From contig JAMWDA010000002.1 of assembly GCA_023818995.1 (NCBI GenBank), forward strand, positions 12,802 to 30,020: a DNA stretch of 17,219 bases. Direction: 5' to 3'. The position numbers were made by a program, and so were the translations under genes. The notes beneath the pieces are model-generated. The model was not told where the DNA came from. It searched no databases and saw only the letters and a list, made by a program, of their open reading frames with translations. The DNA comes from Candidatus Omnitrophota bacterium. Its GTDB lineage: Bacteria; Omnitrophota; Gorgyraeia; Duberdicusellales; 4484-171. Below are positions 1 through 8,989 of this stretch, in pieces; the stretch's first letter is position 1; each line of letters begins with the position of its first letter.

Positions 1-2
1 TA

Positions 3-410
3 TGTCCCGCTTTATACTATTTAGGAGAGCTATTAATTATATCAGGAGAATTATCTAAAGCTAAAATTGTGATAGAAGAAGCACATAAGATTGCGACCGA
101 TGAAGAGACCAATAACGATTATTTTCAAATCCATACTTTTCGGCTCTTAGGAAAGTTTTATCAATATCAAGGTAATAATGAGAAAGCTGAAGATTTCTTA
201 TCTAGGAGTTTTAAAATTGCCGAAGATACAGAGAATTTTATTCAAAAGGGTTTATCAGCACTTGCTTTAGGAGAGTTATATATTAGGGAAAAATATTATC
301 TTTTAGCAGGAAATATGTTTAATAGAGCAATATCTGAATTCAGCTTAATTAAGAACAATTATTTTCTTTCCCATACACGGGAAATAATGAGAAGTTATAA
401 TTTGAAGTAG
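3..410 (+). CDS. TPR-repeat protein, C-terminal part (5' end cut by window)
   Basis: The reading frame is open from base 3 with no stop upstream, so this is the 3' end of a longer gene. A GTG at 69 lies inside the frame and is probably not the start. The visible 135 or so residues are helical and carry tetratricopeptide-type helix pairs: an Ala/Gly/Leu pattern (ALYYLGELLIISGELSKA), then HTFRLLGKFYQYQGNNEKAE and ALALGELYIREKYYLLAGNM. Such repeats normally mediate protein-protein contacts, and they often form the C-terminal part of bacterial regulators or signalling ATPases. The N-terminal effector domain, if any, lies outside the window, so no function can be given. The next gene starts 39 bases after the stop, with its own strong ribosome binding site. 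Confidence 0.8.
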   Translation, partial: CPALYYLGELLIISGELSKAKIVIEEAHKIATDEETNNDYFQIHTFRLLGKFYQYQGNNEKAEDFLSRSFKIAEDTENFIQKGLSALALGELYIREKYYLLAGNMFNRAISEFSLIKNNYFLSHTREIMRSYNLK

Positions 411-449
411 ATATTGGTAGATAAAAAATTTTGTTTGTAAGGGGGTTTT

Positions 450-1667
450 ATGGCTAAGACGATAAAAGAGATAAATGAGAAAATAAAAAGAGGGGAAGTA
501 GTAGTGGTAACTGCTGAAGAGATTAGTGATATTGTAGAAAAGAAAGGTTTAAAGAAATCAGCTCAAGAAGTGGATGTAGTTACTACAGCTACTTTTGGCC
601 CTATGTGTTCTTCAGGAGCGTATATAAATATAGGTCATTCTACTCCCAAGATAAAATTGGGAGGAGGGAGGGCTTATCTTAACGATGTGCCTGTTTATAC
701 GGGTTTTGCCGCTGTTGATTTTTATATTGGTGCATCTGCTTTACCTGAAGATGACCCTAAAAACAAAGTATTTCCCGGTGAGTTTAATTATGGGGGAGGA
801 CACGTTATTGAAGAATTTGTGTCTGGTAAAGATTTAAAATTAGTTGCTTTTAGTTATGGGACGGATTGTTATCCGCGAAAAAAATTAGAAACATTTATTA
901 ATATTAAAGATGTTAATGAGGCGGTATTGTTTAATTTAAGAAACGCTTACCAGAATTACAATGTAGCTGTTAATTTATCCGCTAGGATACTTTACACCTA
1001 TATGGGTGTGCTTAAACCGAATTTGGGTAATGCTAACTATTGTAGTGCCGGTCAACTATCACCTTTGCTGAATGATCCTTACTATAAAACTATTGGTATT
1101 GGAACAAAAATATTTTTAGGTGGTGGTATAGGTTATATTAGCTGGCATGGGACTCAGCATAATCCTATGGTTCCTCGTAAATCCAACGGAGTACCCAGTT
1201 ATCCTGCAGGAACTATAGCTGTTATAGGTGATCTTAAACAGATGAGCCCTAAGTGGCTGGTGGGAACGAGTATGCAGGGTTATGGAGTAACTTTAAGTGT
1301 AGGGATAGGTGTTCCTATCCCTATATTAAATGAAGAGATATGTAAATATACTGCGGTGAAAGATGAGGAAATCTGGACACAAATTGTTGATTACAGTTAC
1401 GATTACCCTTATGGTAAAAAGAGCAATTTAGGGGAGATTAATTACAAACAACTTAAAAGTGGGAAAATTGTTATTGAAGGTAAGGAGGTTCCTACAGGGA
1501 GTCTTTCTAGTTATCCCCGTGCTTTAGAGATAGCTAATATTTTAAAAGAATGGATTAAAAAAGGAAAGTTTCTTTTAACCGAACCTGTAGCTCCTTTGCC
1601 GGGAGTAGAGAGCGGTTACATCTATAAGCCTCTTAAGGAGAGGCCGATAGAATTAAATAGGTATTAG
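450..1667 (+). CDS. DUF39 homocysteine biosynthesis protein (L-aspartate semialdehyde sulfurtransferase family)
   Basis: The 405-residue product matches the HcyBio/DUF39 family. In methanogens and some anaerobic bacteria this family makes homocysteine from aspartate semialdehyde and a sulfur donor, replacing O-acyl-homoserine sulfhydrylation. Recognisable blocks are ATFGPMCSSGA near residues 47-57, with Cys53, the GGGRAYLNDVPVYTG block, FSYGTDCYPRK near 135-144, with Cys140, and WHGTQHNP in the middle. The first two hold the conserved cysteines expected to carry persulfide; Cys198 is a third. There are no C-terminal CBS domains, so this is the short form. The ferredoxin/NIL-domain partner often encoded beside this enzyme is absent from the window. 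The start follows AAGGGGG at a good distance. The stop is 3 bases before nadA, so the two are almost certainly co-transcribed. Family assignment is confident; the exact reaction is taken from family knowledge. Confidence 0.88.
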   Translation: MAKTIKEINEKIKRGEVVVVTAEEISDIVEKKGLKKSAQEVDVVTTATFGPMCSSGAYINIGHSTPKIKLGGGRAYLNDVPVYTGFAAVDFYIGASALPEDDPKNKVFPGEFNYGGGHVIEEFVSGKDLKLVAFSYGTDCYPRKKLETFINIKDVNEAVLFNLRNAYQNYNVAVNLSARILYTYMGVLKPNLGNANYCSAGQLSPLLNDPYYKTIGIGTKIFLGGGIGYISWHGTQHNPMVPRKSNGVPSYPAGTIAVIGDLKQMSPKWLVGTSMQGYGVTLSVGIGVPIPILNEEICKYTAVKDEEIWTQIVDYSYDYPYGKKSNLGEINYKQLKSGKIVIEGKEVPTGSLSSYPRALEIANILKEWIKKGKFLLTEPVAPLPGVESGYIYKPLKERPIELNRY

Positions 1668-1670
1668 TAT

Positions 1671-2588
1671 ATGAAAGATAATAAGATAGTTGATAAGATA
1701 AGGCAGTTAAAGAAGAAAAGGAATGCGATTATCCTTGTTCATAATTATCAACCCTCTGAGGTTCAGGATATCGCAGATTTTTTAGGCGACTCTTTAGGGT
1801 TAAGTATTCAGGCATCTAAAGTTAATGCTGATGTTATTGTTTTCTGTGGAGTATATTTTATGGCAGAAACAGCAAAGATACTTTCTCCCCAAAAAATAGT
1901 TCTTATCCCTGATAAGAATGCCGGTTGTCCTTTGGCAGATACGATTACCGCTCAGCAATTAAAGGAGTTAAAGTCACAGCACCCTCGTGCAAAAGTTCTT
2001 TGTTATGTAAATACTCCTGCAGAAGTAAAAGCAGAGGCTGATTATTGTTGTACCTCTGCTAATGCTGTGGGTGTGGTAAATAAAGCTTTAAAAGATGAAG
2101 AAGAGATTATCTTTGTTCCTGATAAATATCTTGCTCATTATGTTTCAAGGAAAACTAACCGTAATTTTATCGTTTGGCAAGGTTATTGTCCTGTCCATGC
2201 TAATATTTCCGTAGAAGAAGTTAAAAGACAAAAATTGTTACATCCTTCAGCGGTAGTCTTAGTTCATCTTGAGTGTTCGCCTGATGTTATTGAATTAGCT
2301 GATGAAGTTTTATCTACTGAGGGAATGTGTAAATACGCTAAGAAAAGTAAAGCTAAAGAAATAATTGTAGGAACAGAAGTAGGGATTATTTACAGATTAG
2401 AAAAAGAGAACCCTTATAAAAAATTTTATCCCCTTTCTGAACGAGCGATTTGTTCTAATATGAAGATTATTAGCTTAGAAAAAGTTCTTTTGTCCTTAGA
2501 AGAAATGAAAGAAGAAGTTACTCTTCCTAAGGAGATAATTTTATCTGCTGAAGAAAGTATATGTAGGATGTTAGAGTTTAGGGATTGA
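1671..2588 (+). CDS. nadA: Quinolinate synthase A
   Basis: NadA condenses iminoaspartate with dihydroxyacetone phosphate to quinolinate in de novo NAD synthesis, using a [4Fe-4S] cluster. The 305-residue length fits the short cytosolic form. Typical blocks are visible: ILVHNYQPSEVQDIADFLGDS at the N-terminus, FCGVYFMAETAKIL near 58-71, AGCPLAD near 84-90, WQGYCPVH near 169-176, VHLECSPDV near 198-206 and a C-terminal GTEVGIIYRL plus RAICSNMK. Cys86, Cys173 and Cys261 have the spacing (87 and 88 residues) expected of the three cluster ligands. Neither NadB (L-aspartate oxidase or dehydrogenase) nor NadC is in the window, so the iminoaspartate source is not visible. The Shine-Dalgarno is weak and the gene is probably translationally coupled to the gene 3 bases upstream. 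It ends in TGA, one of only two clear natural TGA stops here. Confidence 0.95.
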   Translation: MKDNKIVDKIRQLKKKRNAIILVHNYQPSEVQDIADFLGDSLGLSIQASKVNADVIVFCGVYFMAETAKILSPQKIVLIPDKNAGCPLADTITAQQLKELKSQHPRAKVLCYVNTPAEVKAEADYCCTSANAVGVVNKALKDEEEIIFVPDKYLAHYVSRKTNRNFIVWQGYCPVHANISVEEVKRQKLLHPSAVVLVHLECSPDVIELADEVLSTEGMCKYAKKSKAKEIIVGTEVGIIYRLEKENPYKKFYPLSERAICSNMKIISLEKVLLSLEEMKEEVTLPKEIILSAEESICRMLEFRD

Positions 2589-2618
2589 GTATCATAGAAT
2601 AAACTCTTGCCCCCCAAG

Positions 2619-5600
2619 ATGAATAATAATAACCCGCATATAGCTGATTCGTTTGCCCAAAAAATTTACAATGGTTCTCCTTATAAACTACCAGCAAATA
2701 TGTTAGTGCGTATAGGAGATAATTTAGAGAAAGTTAGTTTAACTTTTGCCTTAGATGTAATTGGTGCATTACAATTTTATAGGGATTTACCCTTAATAGT
2801 TGTCTGTTTATGTGCTGGTAATACTCCTCTTCTGGGTTATAGAAAAGTGGGGGGGAGTTCGTTAATAAATTTTAGGGATAGGGCAATAAAGAGGAATAGA
2901 CGACGAGATTTTAAACTACGTTCTATTTTAGATACTTGGGATACATCTTCTACTCAGAAGTTACTTAGGTTGAATGGGTTAGATACTAAATATAAGCCAG
3001 ATATGAAAAAAGTAGTGGTATTCAGTATAGATGAGATATTTCCTCGTAAAAGAGAGGATGTTTTTTCTTTTGCACGTTTGCTTAATGAAACTTGCGAGCT
3101 TTGGGGTATAGAAAAACAAAACCGTAACTTTTTTTATGGTGATTTATATGTATTTAGAGATAATAACCGTTGGGTAGTTGAAGAAATAAAAGATGAAGAA
3201 TTTACAAAAATTATAAATAGTATTGAAAAGGAGGGATTGAAGATATTAGAGTATCAAGCACACTGTTTACTTAAGAACGATAGAGAGGGGTTCAGTTTAA
3301 ATTCCCCTTTGCGTATAGAAAGAAATAGAGTTGTTTTCCCTCGGTTAAAACAAAATAAAAGAGGTGATTTTATTTTAGAAGAAACAGTTGTAGATCCGCT
3401 TAATCCTAATCATATTCAGTATCGGTATATAGATAGTATGCGTAATCAGGCAATAATGATGGATGAGAAGTTAAAAAATTTAGGTGGTCCCCATATAACT
3501 GTATTAGGTGTTGGTCCCTGTGAATTAGGAGAAGGGCATATTGGTTTCTGTGAGAGAGATACTTTACCGCAACAGACCTCTTTTATTGGAGCAATTAACG
3601 ATTACGATAGAACCTATCATATATCTTCTTATCATTCTAAAGAGTTTTACGGATTTAAAAATATGTTTGTTACCGTTGGAGATATTAGAATGCCTAAATT
3701 AGGTTTTATAACCTTCGGTCCACAAGAACTCATTTATGGATACGATAGAAAAAAACCAAGCCCAAAAATTATCATTATTGCTACCGGTATTAATAAGAGT
3801 ACTTCTATATTAAAAGCTTTAGAATCTAATTACGATACACGTTATCCTTTAGCTTTGAGTAGAAATTCTTATGGTTTATACGTTTTAGATAAGAGCGCTG
3901 GTAGAGAACTTAGATTATTAAGATTTCCCTGGGAGTTTGGTGTTTTGCCCCTTGAGCTTTGGGATGATAATTTTTGTAAGGAATATTTAATTAGTTTGGC
4001 TAAATTCTTTCAAAGTTCAATATCTAAATTGGATGTTGATTTTAATAATATGTATAAGAGACTTTTTGATAGTTCCAAGATACATATTTGTAAGAAGAAC
4101 GCTCAAAAAAACTTTTTTCATTTTTATAAAGCAATAAAGCAAAAAGGGTATGATTTTGACGATTTTAAGAAAAAGATTATTGAACATATATTAGCCAATA
4201 CAATTTTCCCTTACCAAATTAAAGAGAAATTAGAAAAATTGGGTATAAAAGAGAAGGATAGGATTCTTTTGATAAACCCTCATATGGACGATGAGTTTTT
4301 AGCCCTTGCGCCAATTTTAAGGGAAATGGCTAAATATTATAGAGTTTATAGTGTTTATTTATCCGGTGGTTACCATGGTGTTTACAGTGATTACGTTTTT
4401 GATTTGTTAGATACAGCCATTAATTTAAAAAATAAATATATAGTTTCTTTAAATATTAGCCATAAAGAAGATTTGTTGAAAGAGTTGGTTAGAAATAAGT
4501 TTTTAAGGGTAATCCCACATTTAGATTACCAAATTACACCCTATATGAGCGAAGAGGAGAAAAAATTAAGAGCAAAATTACTAATTATAGATTTAAATGA
4601 AAGGAGTAAATTAGTTGAAGGATACCCCAAAATAAAAATTATTAAGGATATAAAAGATATTGTTAGGCTTAAAGAATTTTTAGCAGCTGTGGAGGAAAGA
4701 AAAAAGTATATTTATTCAGAAGATATAGAGGTTATGCGTTTTATTAAATCATCGCTAAGGTTTAATGAAAGTGTTTCTCTTCTTATGTGTTTAGGTTTGC
4801 CTTATAATAACGTTTATCCTCCTATGGATAATTTTGGTTGTAATCAGAGGCGAAATGAATATTCAGAATATATTACCAAAATAAAGAATTTAATAGCCTC
4901 TTTAAGACCTAAAATGCTAATGATTAATGGTGATGGTTATAATCAAGCTAATACTCATTATTATAACCAGATATTCACTTATCTTGCTTTAAAAGATTTA
5001 GTTAAAAATAAATCTATTAGAAAAGATACTTTAATTTTTCAATGGGGTGGTGTATGGGATAGATTTAGTATAGGTAGTTCTCAATTGAATGTTATCCTAT
5101 CTAAAGAGGAATTGGATAATTTTAAACACGATTTCAATTATTTTTACCCTACTCAGTCTCCTTATGCCCCTATACCTAATCCGACAGGATGTTCTCCAAG
5201 ATCTTTTTCTGAAGATTTTATTAAAAATGCTAAAGAGAGTAGTAAAGAGTTAACTTCTCTTATAGATTTACAGGAAGATATTCTTAAAATATTTAAAGAA
5301 GGTGGAGGTTTGATTTCCTACAGGATAGGAAAATTAAAAGATGTGATTAAACAAAATTTTTTATTGATAGAATCATTTAAAGATACTTATTTTACACTTA
5401 AACCTAATATTCTACCTCCTCAACTTGATAATTTAGATTGTCCAATTATTGCTGAGATGATTAGTAAAGAAGTAATTTATACCACTGAGGAGAAGAAAGT
5501 TTTTGGGTATGGGGATAGTTTCTCTTTATCGGTAAAGGATTTGGTTAAAATAGTTTATGATTTTCATAGAGATATGGAGTATGGTTTAGAAGGTAAAAAG

Positions 5601-6869
5601 AGTAGTCTTGCTATGTTACCTACTTTTGTAGATATTTCCACAGGTAAAGAGGAAGGTTTATTTTTAGCCTTAGATTTAGGTGGTTCTACGTTAAGGATAA
5701 TGGCATTGAATTTAAAGAGAGGTAAAAAACCTAAGTTAATCATTGAGCGATTTAATCTAAGAAATGGTAAAAAAAATAATCTTAATTTTGGTAAAGCTGA
5801 TGATTTCTTTGGTACGATTGCCAAACGATTAAAATGGTTTATAAGCAAATACAAAAGTAAACTTATATATGATAAACCTTATCCTTTAGGTTTTACTTTT
5901 TCTTTCCCTGTTAGACATATTTCTGCAGATAAAGCAATACTTAAACGCTGGTCAAAGGATTTCTCTATTCCTGAGGTTATCAATAAAGATGTAGTGAGTT
6001 TCTTAAGAAGAGCTATTGATAAAGAAGGTTTATCTAATTTGGTTAAGGTGGTATCTTTAAATAACGATACAGTAGCTACCCTTGTAGCTAAGAGCTATTT
6101 TGATAGTAACTGTGATATAGGTGGAATTATTGGTACAGGAACGAATTTTTGTTATCGTGAGAGGGTAAAGAATATTCACAAACTGAGCGAGAGAGAAAGA
6201 TTTCGTTATCGAAGAGAGAGAATGATTATTAATATAGAGTCAGGAAATTTTAATAAATTACCTCGTAACATTTACGATATAAAATTAGATGAGGCGTCTT
6301 CTAATAGAGGTAAACAGATAGAAGAAAAAATGGTTTCAGGTTTATATTTAGGCGAACTTACGAGGTTGGTGCTTTTAGACTTGATAGAGAAAAGAATTCT
6401 ATTTAAAGGAAAGTTATCCTTGCGAGAAAAAGAATCCATACTAATAAAAAATAGTTTTCCCACTCCCTTTATGACAGATATAGCTATAGATAACACTCCA
6501 ACTTTTAAGATTATTAAAGATTCTCTTATTAAATGGGGGATAAATGAGAGAAGAATTAATTTAGAAGATAGATTGATAGTAAAAGATGTGTGTAAAAAGA
6601 TAGCTTGTCGTAGTGCTAGATTAAGTGCAGCCATAGTGTTTGCTATCGTTACTCATATTGATAAAGATATAGATTATTATCACACGGTAGCTATAGATGG
6701 TAGTCTTTTTAGTAAGTATCCTCATTTTAAAGATGATATGGAAGAGACTTTAAGAGAATTATCTTGGGAAATATTTGCTGAAGACCGCTCTCATAGGATA
6801 AAATTAGAGTTAACATCCGATGGTTCAGGTATAGGAGCGGGAATAATTGCTGCTGTAGAGGTTTCCTAG
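2619..6869 (+). CDS. Trifunctional-looking fusion: NagB-like deaminase + PIG-L/LmbE de-N-acetylase + eukaryote-type hexokinase
   Basis: I start this 1416-residue protein at ATG 2619; a TTG 12 bases upstream is also in frame, and neither has a clear ribosome binding site. Residues about 30-445 resemble glucosamine-6-phosphate deaminase: LCAGNTPLLGY (64-74), SIDEIF (136-141) and GEGHIGFCE (304-312). Asp138, Glu305, His307 and Glu312 sit at the E. coli NagB catalytic positions 72, 141, 143 and 148, the second being Asp-to-Glu. Residues about 540-880 resemble PIG-L/LmbE zinc deacetylases: NPHMDDE (553-559) and a later NTHYYNQ (778-784) with likely third zinc ligand His780. Residues about 960-1416 are a full eukaryote-type hexokinase: ALDLGGSTLR (1017-1026), GFTFSFP (1091-1097), WSKDF (1111-1115), NNDTVATL with catalytic Asp1150, GTGTN (1172-1176), NIESG with Glu1207, EEKMVSG with Glu1236, and AIDGSLF. 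The inferred role is conversion of an N-acetylated amino sugar to fructose-6-phosphate. No signal peptide is visible. Confidence 0.88.
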   Translation: MNNNNPHIADSFAQKIYNGSPYKLPANMLVRIGDNLEKVSLTFALDVIGALQFYRDLPLIVVCLCAGNTPLLGYRKVGGSSLINFRDRAIKRNRRRDFKLRSILDTWDTSSTQKLLRLNGLDTKYKPDMKKVVVFSIDEIFPRKREDVFSFARLLNETCELWGIEKQNRNFFYGDLYVFRDNNRWVVEEIKDEEFTKIINSIEKEGLKILEYQAHCLLKNDREGFSLNSPLRIERNRVVFPRLKQNKRGDFILEETVVDPLNPNHIQYRYIDSMRNQAIMMDEKLKNLGGPHITVLGVGPCELGEGHIGFCERDTLPQQTSFIGAINDYDRTYHISSYHSKEFYGFKNMFVTVGDIRMPKLGFITFGPQELIYGYDRKKPSPKIIIIATGINKSTSILKALESNYDTRYPLALSRNSYGLYVLDKSAGRELRLLRFPWEFGVLPLELWDDNFCKEYLISLAKFFQSSISKLDVDFNNMYKRLFDSSKIHICKKNAQKNFFHFYKAIKQKGYDFDDFKKKIIEHILANTIFPYQIKEKLEKLGIKEKDRILLINPHMDDEFLALAPILREMAKYYRVYSVYLSGGYHGVYSDYVFDLLDTAINLKNKYIVSLNISHKEDLLKELVRNKFLRVIPHLDYQITPYMSEEEKKLRAKLLIIDLNERSKLVEGYPKIKIIKDIKDIVRLKEFLAAVEERKKYIYSEDIEVMRFIKSSLRFNESVSLLMCLGLPYNNVYPPMDNFGCNQRRNEYSEYITKIKNLIASLRPKMLMINGDGYNQANTHYYNQIFTYLALKDLVKNKSIRKDTLIFQWGGVWDRFSIGSSQLNVILSKEELDNFKHDFNYFYPTQSPYAPIPNPTGCSPRSFSEDFIKNAKESSKELTSLIDLQEDILKIFKEGGGLISYRIGKLKDVIKQNFLLIESFKDTYFTLKPNILPPQLDNLDCPIIAEMISKEVIYTTEEKKVFGYGDSFSLSVKDLVKIVYDFHRDMEYGLEGKKSSLAMLPTFVDISTGKEEGLFLALDLGGSTLRIMALNLKRGKKPKLIIERFNLRNGKKNNLNFGKADDFFGTIAKRLKWFISKYKSKLIYDKPYPLGFTFSFPVRHISADKAILKRWSKDFSIPEVINKDVVSFLRRAIDKEGLSNLVKVVSLNNDTVATLVAKSYFDSNCDIGGIIGTGTNFCYRERVKNIHKLSERERFRYRRERMIINIESGNFNKLPRNIYDIKLDEASSNRGKQIEEKMVSGLYLGELTRLVLLDLIEKRILFKGKLSLREKESILIKNSFPTPFMTDIAIDNTPTFKIIKDSLIKWGINERRINLEDRLIVKDVCKKIACRSARLSAAIVFAIVTHIDKDIDYYHTVAIDGSLFSKYPHFKDDMEETLRELSWEIFAEDRSHRIKLELTSDGSGIGAGIIAAVEVS

Positions 6870-6971
6870 AAAAATTACCTAAAATAAAATTTTATATTTT
6901 TTAAATTTTATATATATTATATAATATTTAAACTAAAATTGAAAAAGGAGTTAATAAGGTAAGGAGGGGAT
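6870..6971 (+). promoter_or_regulatory. AT-rich intergenic region, possible glgB promoter
   Basis: These 102 bases are almost pure A+T up to the ribosome binding site. They contain a TATAAT at 6920-6925, which would suit a -10 box about 47 bases before the glgB ATG, but the expected -35 position holds only a T run. The AAATAAAATTTTAT stretch at 6882-6895 is partly self-complementary without G/C pairs, so I do not call a terminator. A strong AAGGAGGGG precedes the glgB start. The promoter is a weak inference from composition. Confidence 0.3.
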
Positions 6972-8951
6972 ATGGGTGAGGTGATTCACGGCGTTAGTCT
7001 TTTTAACGACGAGGATATTTACCTTTTAAAAGAAGGCAACCATTTTCGCCTATACGATAAGTTAGGTGCACACACTTTAGTGGTGGATGGTAAGGAGGGG
7101 ACGTATTTTGCTGTATGGGCACCTAATGCTAAAGAGGTATCTGTTATAGGGAATTTTAATAGCTGGAATCCTCATACTCACAAATTATCTCCTCGTTGGG
7201 ATAATTCAGGTGTATGGGAAGGTTTTATTCCCAGCGTCAAAGAAGGGGCTCTTTACAAATATCATATAGTTTCTCAATACAATAATTATACGATAGATAA
7301 AGCTGACCCCTTTGCTTTTTATAGCGAAGTTCCTCCCAAATCAGCTTCCATAGTTCATAATTTAGATTATAAATGGAATGATCAGAAATGGATGGAAGAA
7401 AGAAAAAAATATAATAGTCTTAACTCTCCGATGTGCATATATGAGGTGCATTTAGGTTCTTGGAGAAGATTAGTAGAAGAGAATAGGTGCTTCCTTACAT
7501 ATCGTGAGGTTGCACATTTGTTAGTAGATTACGTAAAAGATATGGGTTTTACTCATATAGAGTTATTGCCAATAATGGAACATCCCTTTTATGGTTCTTG
7601 GGGTTATCAGATGTTAGGTTTCTTTGCTCCTACCAGTCGCTATGGTAAACCGCAAGATTTTATGTATTTTGTAGATTACCTTCATCAAAACGGCATAGGT
7701 TTGATTTTGGATTGGGTTCCTTCGCATTTCCCTACCGATGGTCATGGATTAGTCTTTTTTGATGGAACACATCTTTACGAACATCAAGACCACAGAAAAG
7801 GTTATCAACCTGATTGGGGTAGTTATATATTTAATTACGGTAGGAACGAAGTGCGTAGCTTTCTTATAAGTAGTGCCATTTTTTGGTTAGATAAATACCA
7901 TGCTGATGGTTTAAGAGTTGACGCTGTAGCTTCTATGCTTTATTTAGATTATTCTCGAAAGAATGGTGATTGGATACCAAACCAATATGGTGGTAACGAA
8001 AATCTTGAAGCAATAGCTTTTATGAAACGATTGAACGAAATGGTTTATGGAACATTCCCTGACGTTCAGACTATAGCTGAAGAGTCTTCTGCTTGGCCTA
8101 TGGTAACAAGGCCTGCGTACGTAGGTGGTTTAGGATTCGGTCTTAAATGGAATATGGGTTGGATGCATGATACTTTATTCTATTTTTCCAAGGACCCTAT
8201 TTATCGTAAATATCATCACGATAGTCTTACTTTTAGTCTTTGGTATGCTTTTACTGAGAATTTTTTACTATCTCTTTCTCATGACGAAGTTGTTCATGGT
8301 AAAGGTTCTCTTTTAAATAAGATGCCCGGTGATGAATGGCAGAAATTTGCCAATTTAAGATTGTTATTCGGATATATGTATACTCACCCCGGAAAAAAAT
8401 TATTATTTATGGGTGAAGAGTTTGGGCAATGGCGGGAATGGAATCATGAGGAGAGTTTAGATTGGCATCTTCTTAATTATCCTATGCATCAGGGGGTAAA
8501 GAAGTGGGTTAGAGATTTAAACCATTTTTATAGGAATGAACCAGCACTCTATGAGATTGATTTTTCTTATGAAGGTTTTCAGTGGATAGATTTTCGCGAT
8601 TACGAAGGTAGCATAATTAGTTTTATTCGTAAAGGCTTATCTACAAAGGATATTATTTTTGTAATTTGCAATTTCACTCCTGTTCCTCGTTTTAACTACA
8701 AAGTTAAATTGCCTTTAGGCGGTTTATGGAAAGAGATACTTAACAGCGATGCTAAGGAATATGGTGGTAGTGGAGTGGGTAATTTTGGGGGGATAGAAGC
8801 AATAGAGAGGCCTTTTGCCGATAATACCTATGAGCTTTCTTTAACTTTACCCCCTTTAGGTATTTTAATATTTAAGAAGGAGATTAAAGAGCAACCTTTA
8901 AAAGATTTCCATAGGAAGAAGAATAAAAAGGTTGTAACCAAGAGTAGTTAA
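6972..8951 (+). CDS. glgB: 1,4-alpha-glucan branching enzyme
   Basis: GlgB cuts alpha-1,4 glucan chains and rejoins them by alpha-1,6 bonds, the branching step of glycogen synthesis in the cytoplasm. The 659 residues contain a CBM48 beta-sandwich (about 40-125, with [19 protein letters not shown]), a GH13 barrel and a C-terminal all-beta domain. GH13 regions are clear: DWVPSHF (247-253), [10 protein letters not shown] with nucleophile Asp317, TIAEESS with acid/base Glu370, and [12 protein letters not shown] with Asp438. The EVHLGSWRR and GSWGYQ blocks are typical of GlgB rather than other GH13 enzymes. It is shorter than E. coli GlgB (728) because the extra N-terminal module is missing, a common variant. 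The last 20 or so residues form a lysine-rich tail. The start is supported by a strong AAGGAGGGG. The gene is followed by a GH57 protein, which suggests a glucan-storage pair. Confidence 0.96.
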   Translation: MGEVIHGVSLFNDEDIYLLKEGNHFRLYDKLGAHTLVVDGKEGTYFAVWAPNAKEVSVIGNFNSWNPHTHKLSPRWDNSGVWEGFIPSVKEGALYKYHIVSQYNNYTIDKADPFAFYSEVPPKSASIVHNLDYKWNDQKWMEERKKYNSLNSPMCIYEVHLGSWRRLVEENRCFLTYREVAHLLVDYVKDMGFTHIELLPIMEHPFYGSWGYQMLGFFAPTSRYGKPQDFMYFVDYLHQNGIGLILDWVPSHFPTDGHGLVFFDGTHLYEHQDHRKGYQPDWGSYIFNYGRNEVRSFLISSAIFWLDKYHADGLRVDAVASMLYLDYSRKNGDWIPNQYGGNENLEAIAFMKRLNEMVYGTFPDVQTIAEESSAWPMVTRPAYVGGLGFGLKWNMGWMHDTLFYFSKDPIYRKYHHDSLTFSLWYAFTENFLLSLSHDEVVHGKGSLLNKMPGDEWQKFANLRLLFGYMYTHPGKKLLFMGEEFGQWREWNHEESLDWHLLNYPMHQGVKKWVRDLNHFYRNEPALYEIDFSYEGFQWIDFRDYEGSIISFIRKGLSTKDIIFVICNFTPVPRFNYKVKLPLGGLWKEILNSDAKEYGGSGVGNFGGIEAIERPFADNTYELSLTLPPLGILIFKKEIKEQPLKDFHRKKNKKVVTKSS

Positions 8952-8989
8952 AAAGATTATTTATATACCGATAGAGATAAGAATAATAT

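Noticed and set aside
69..71. GTG at 69 as start of a short TPR gene
   Set aside because: The frame is open to the window edge with the same TPR-like sequence upstream of the GTG, so the gene most likely starts outside.
2426..2617. Minus-strand ORF of 63 codons overlapping the end of nadA
   Set aside because: It is the shadow of nadA, with no recognisable protein features or own ribosome binding site.
2607..2618. TTG start 12 bases upstream of the ATG of the fusion gene
   Set aside because: It has no ribosome binding site and adds only LPPK; ATG 2619 is the simpler choice, though neither start is well supported.
5564..6634. Two minus-strand ORFs (5564-5854 and 6272-6634) within the hexokinase region
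   Set aside because: They lie opposite a clearly conserved hexokinase frame; hydrophobic composition comes from the reverse complement of AT-rich coding sequence.
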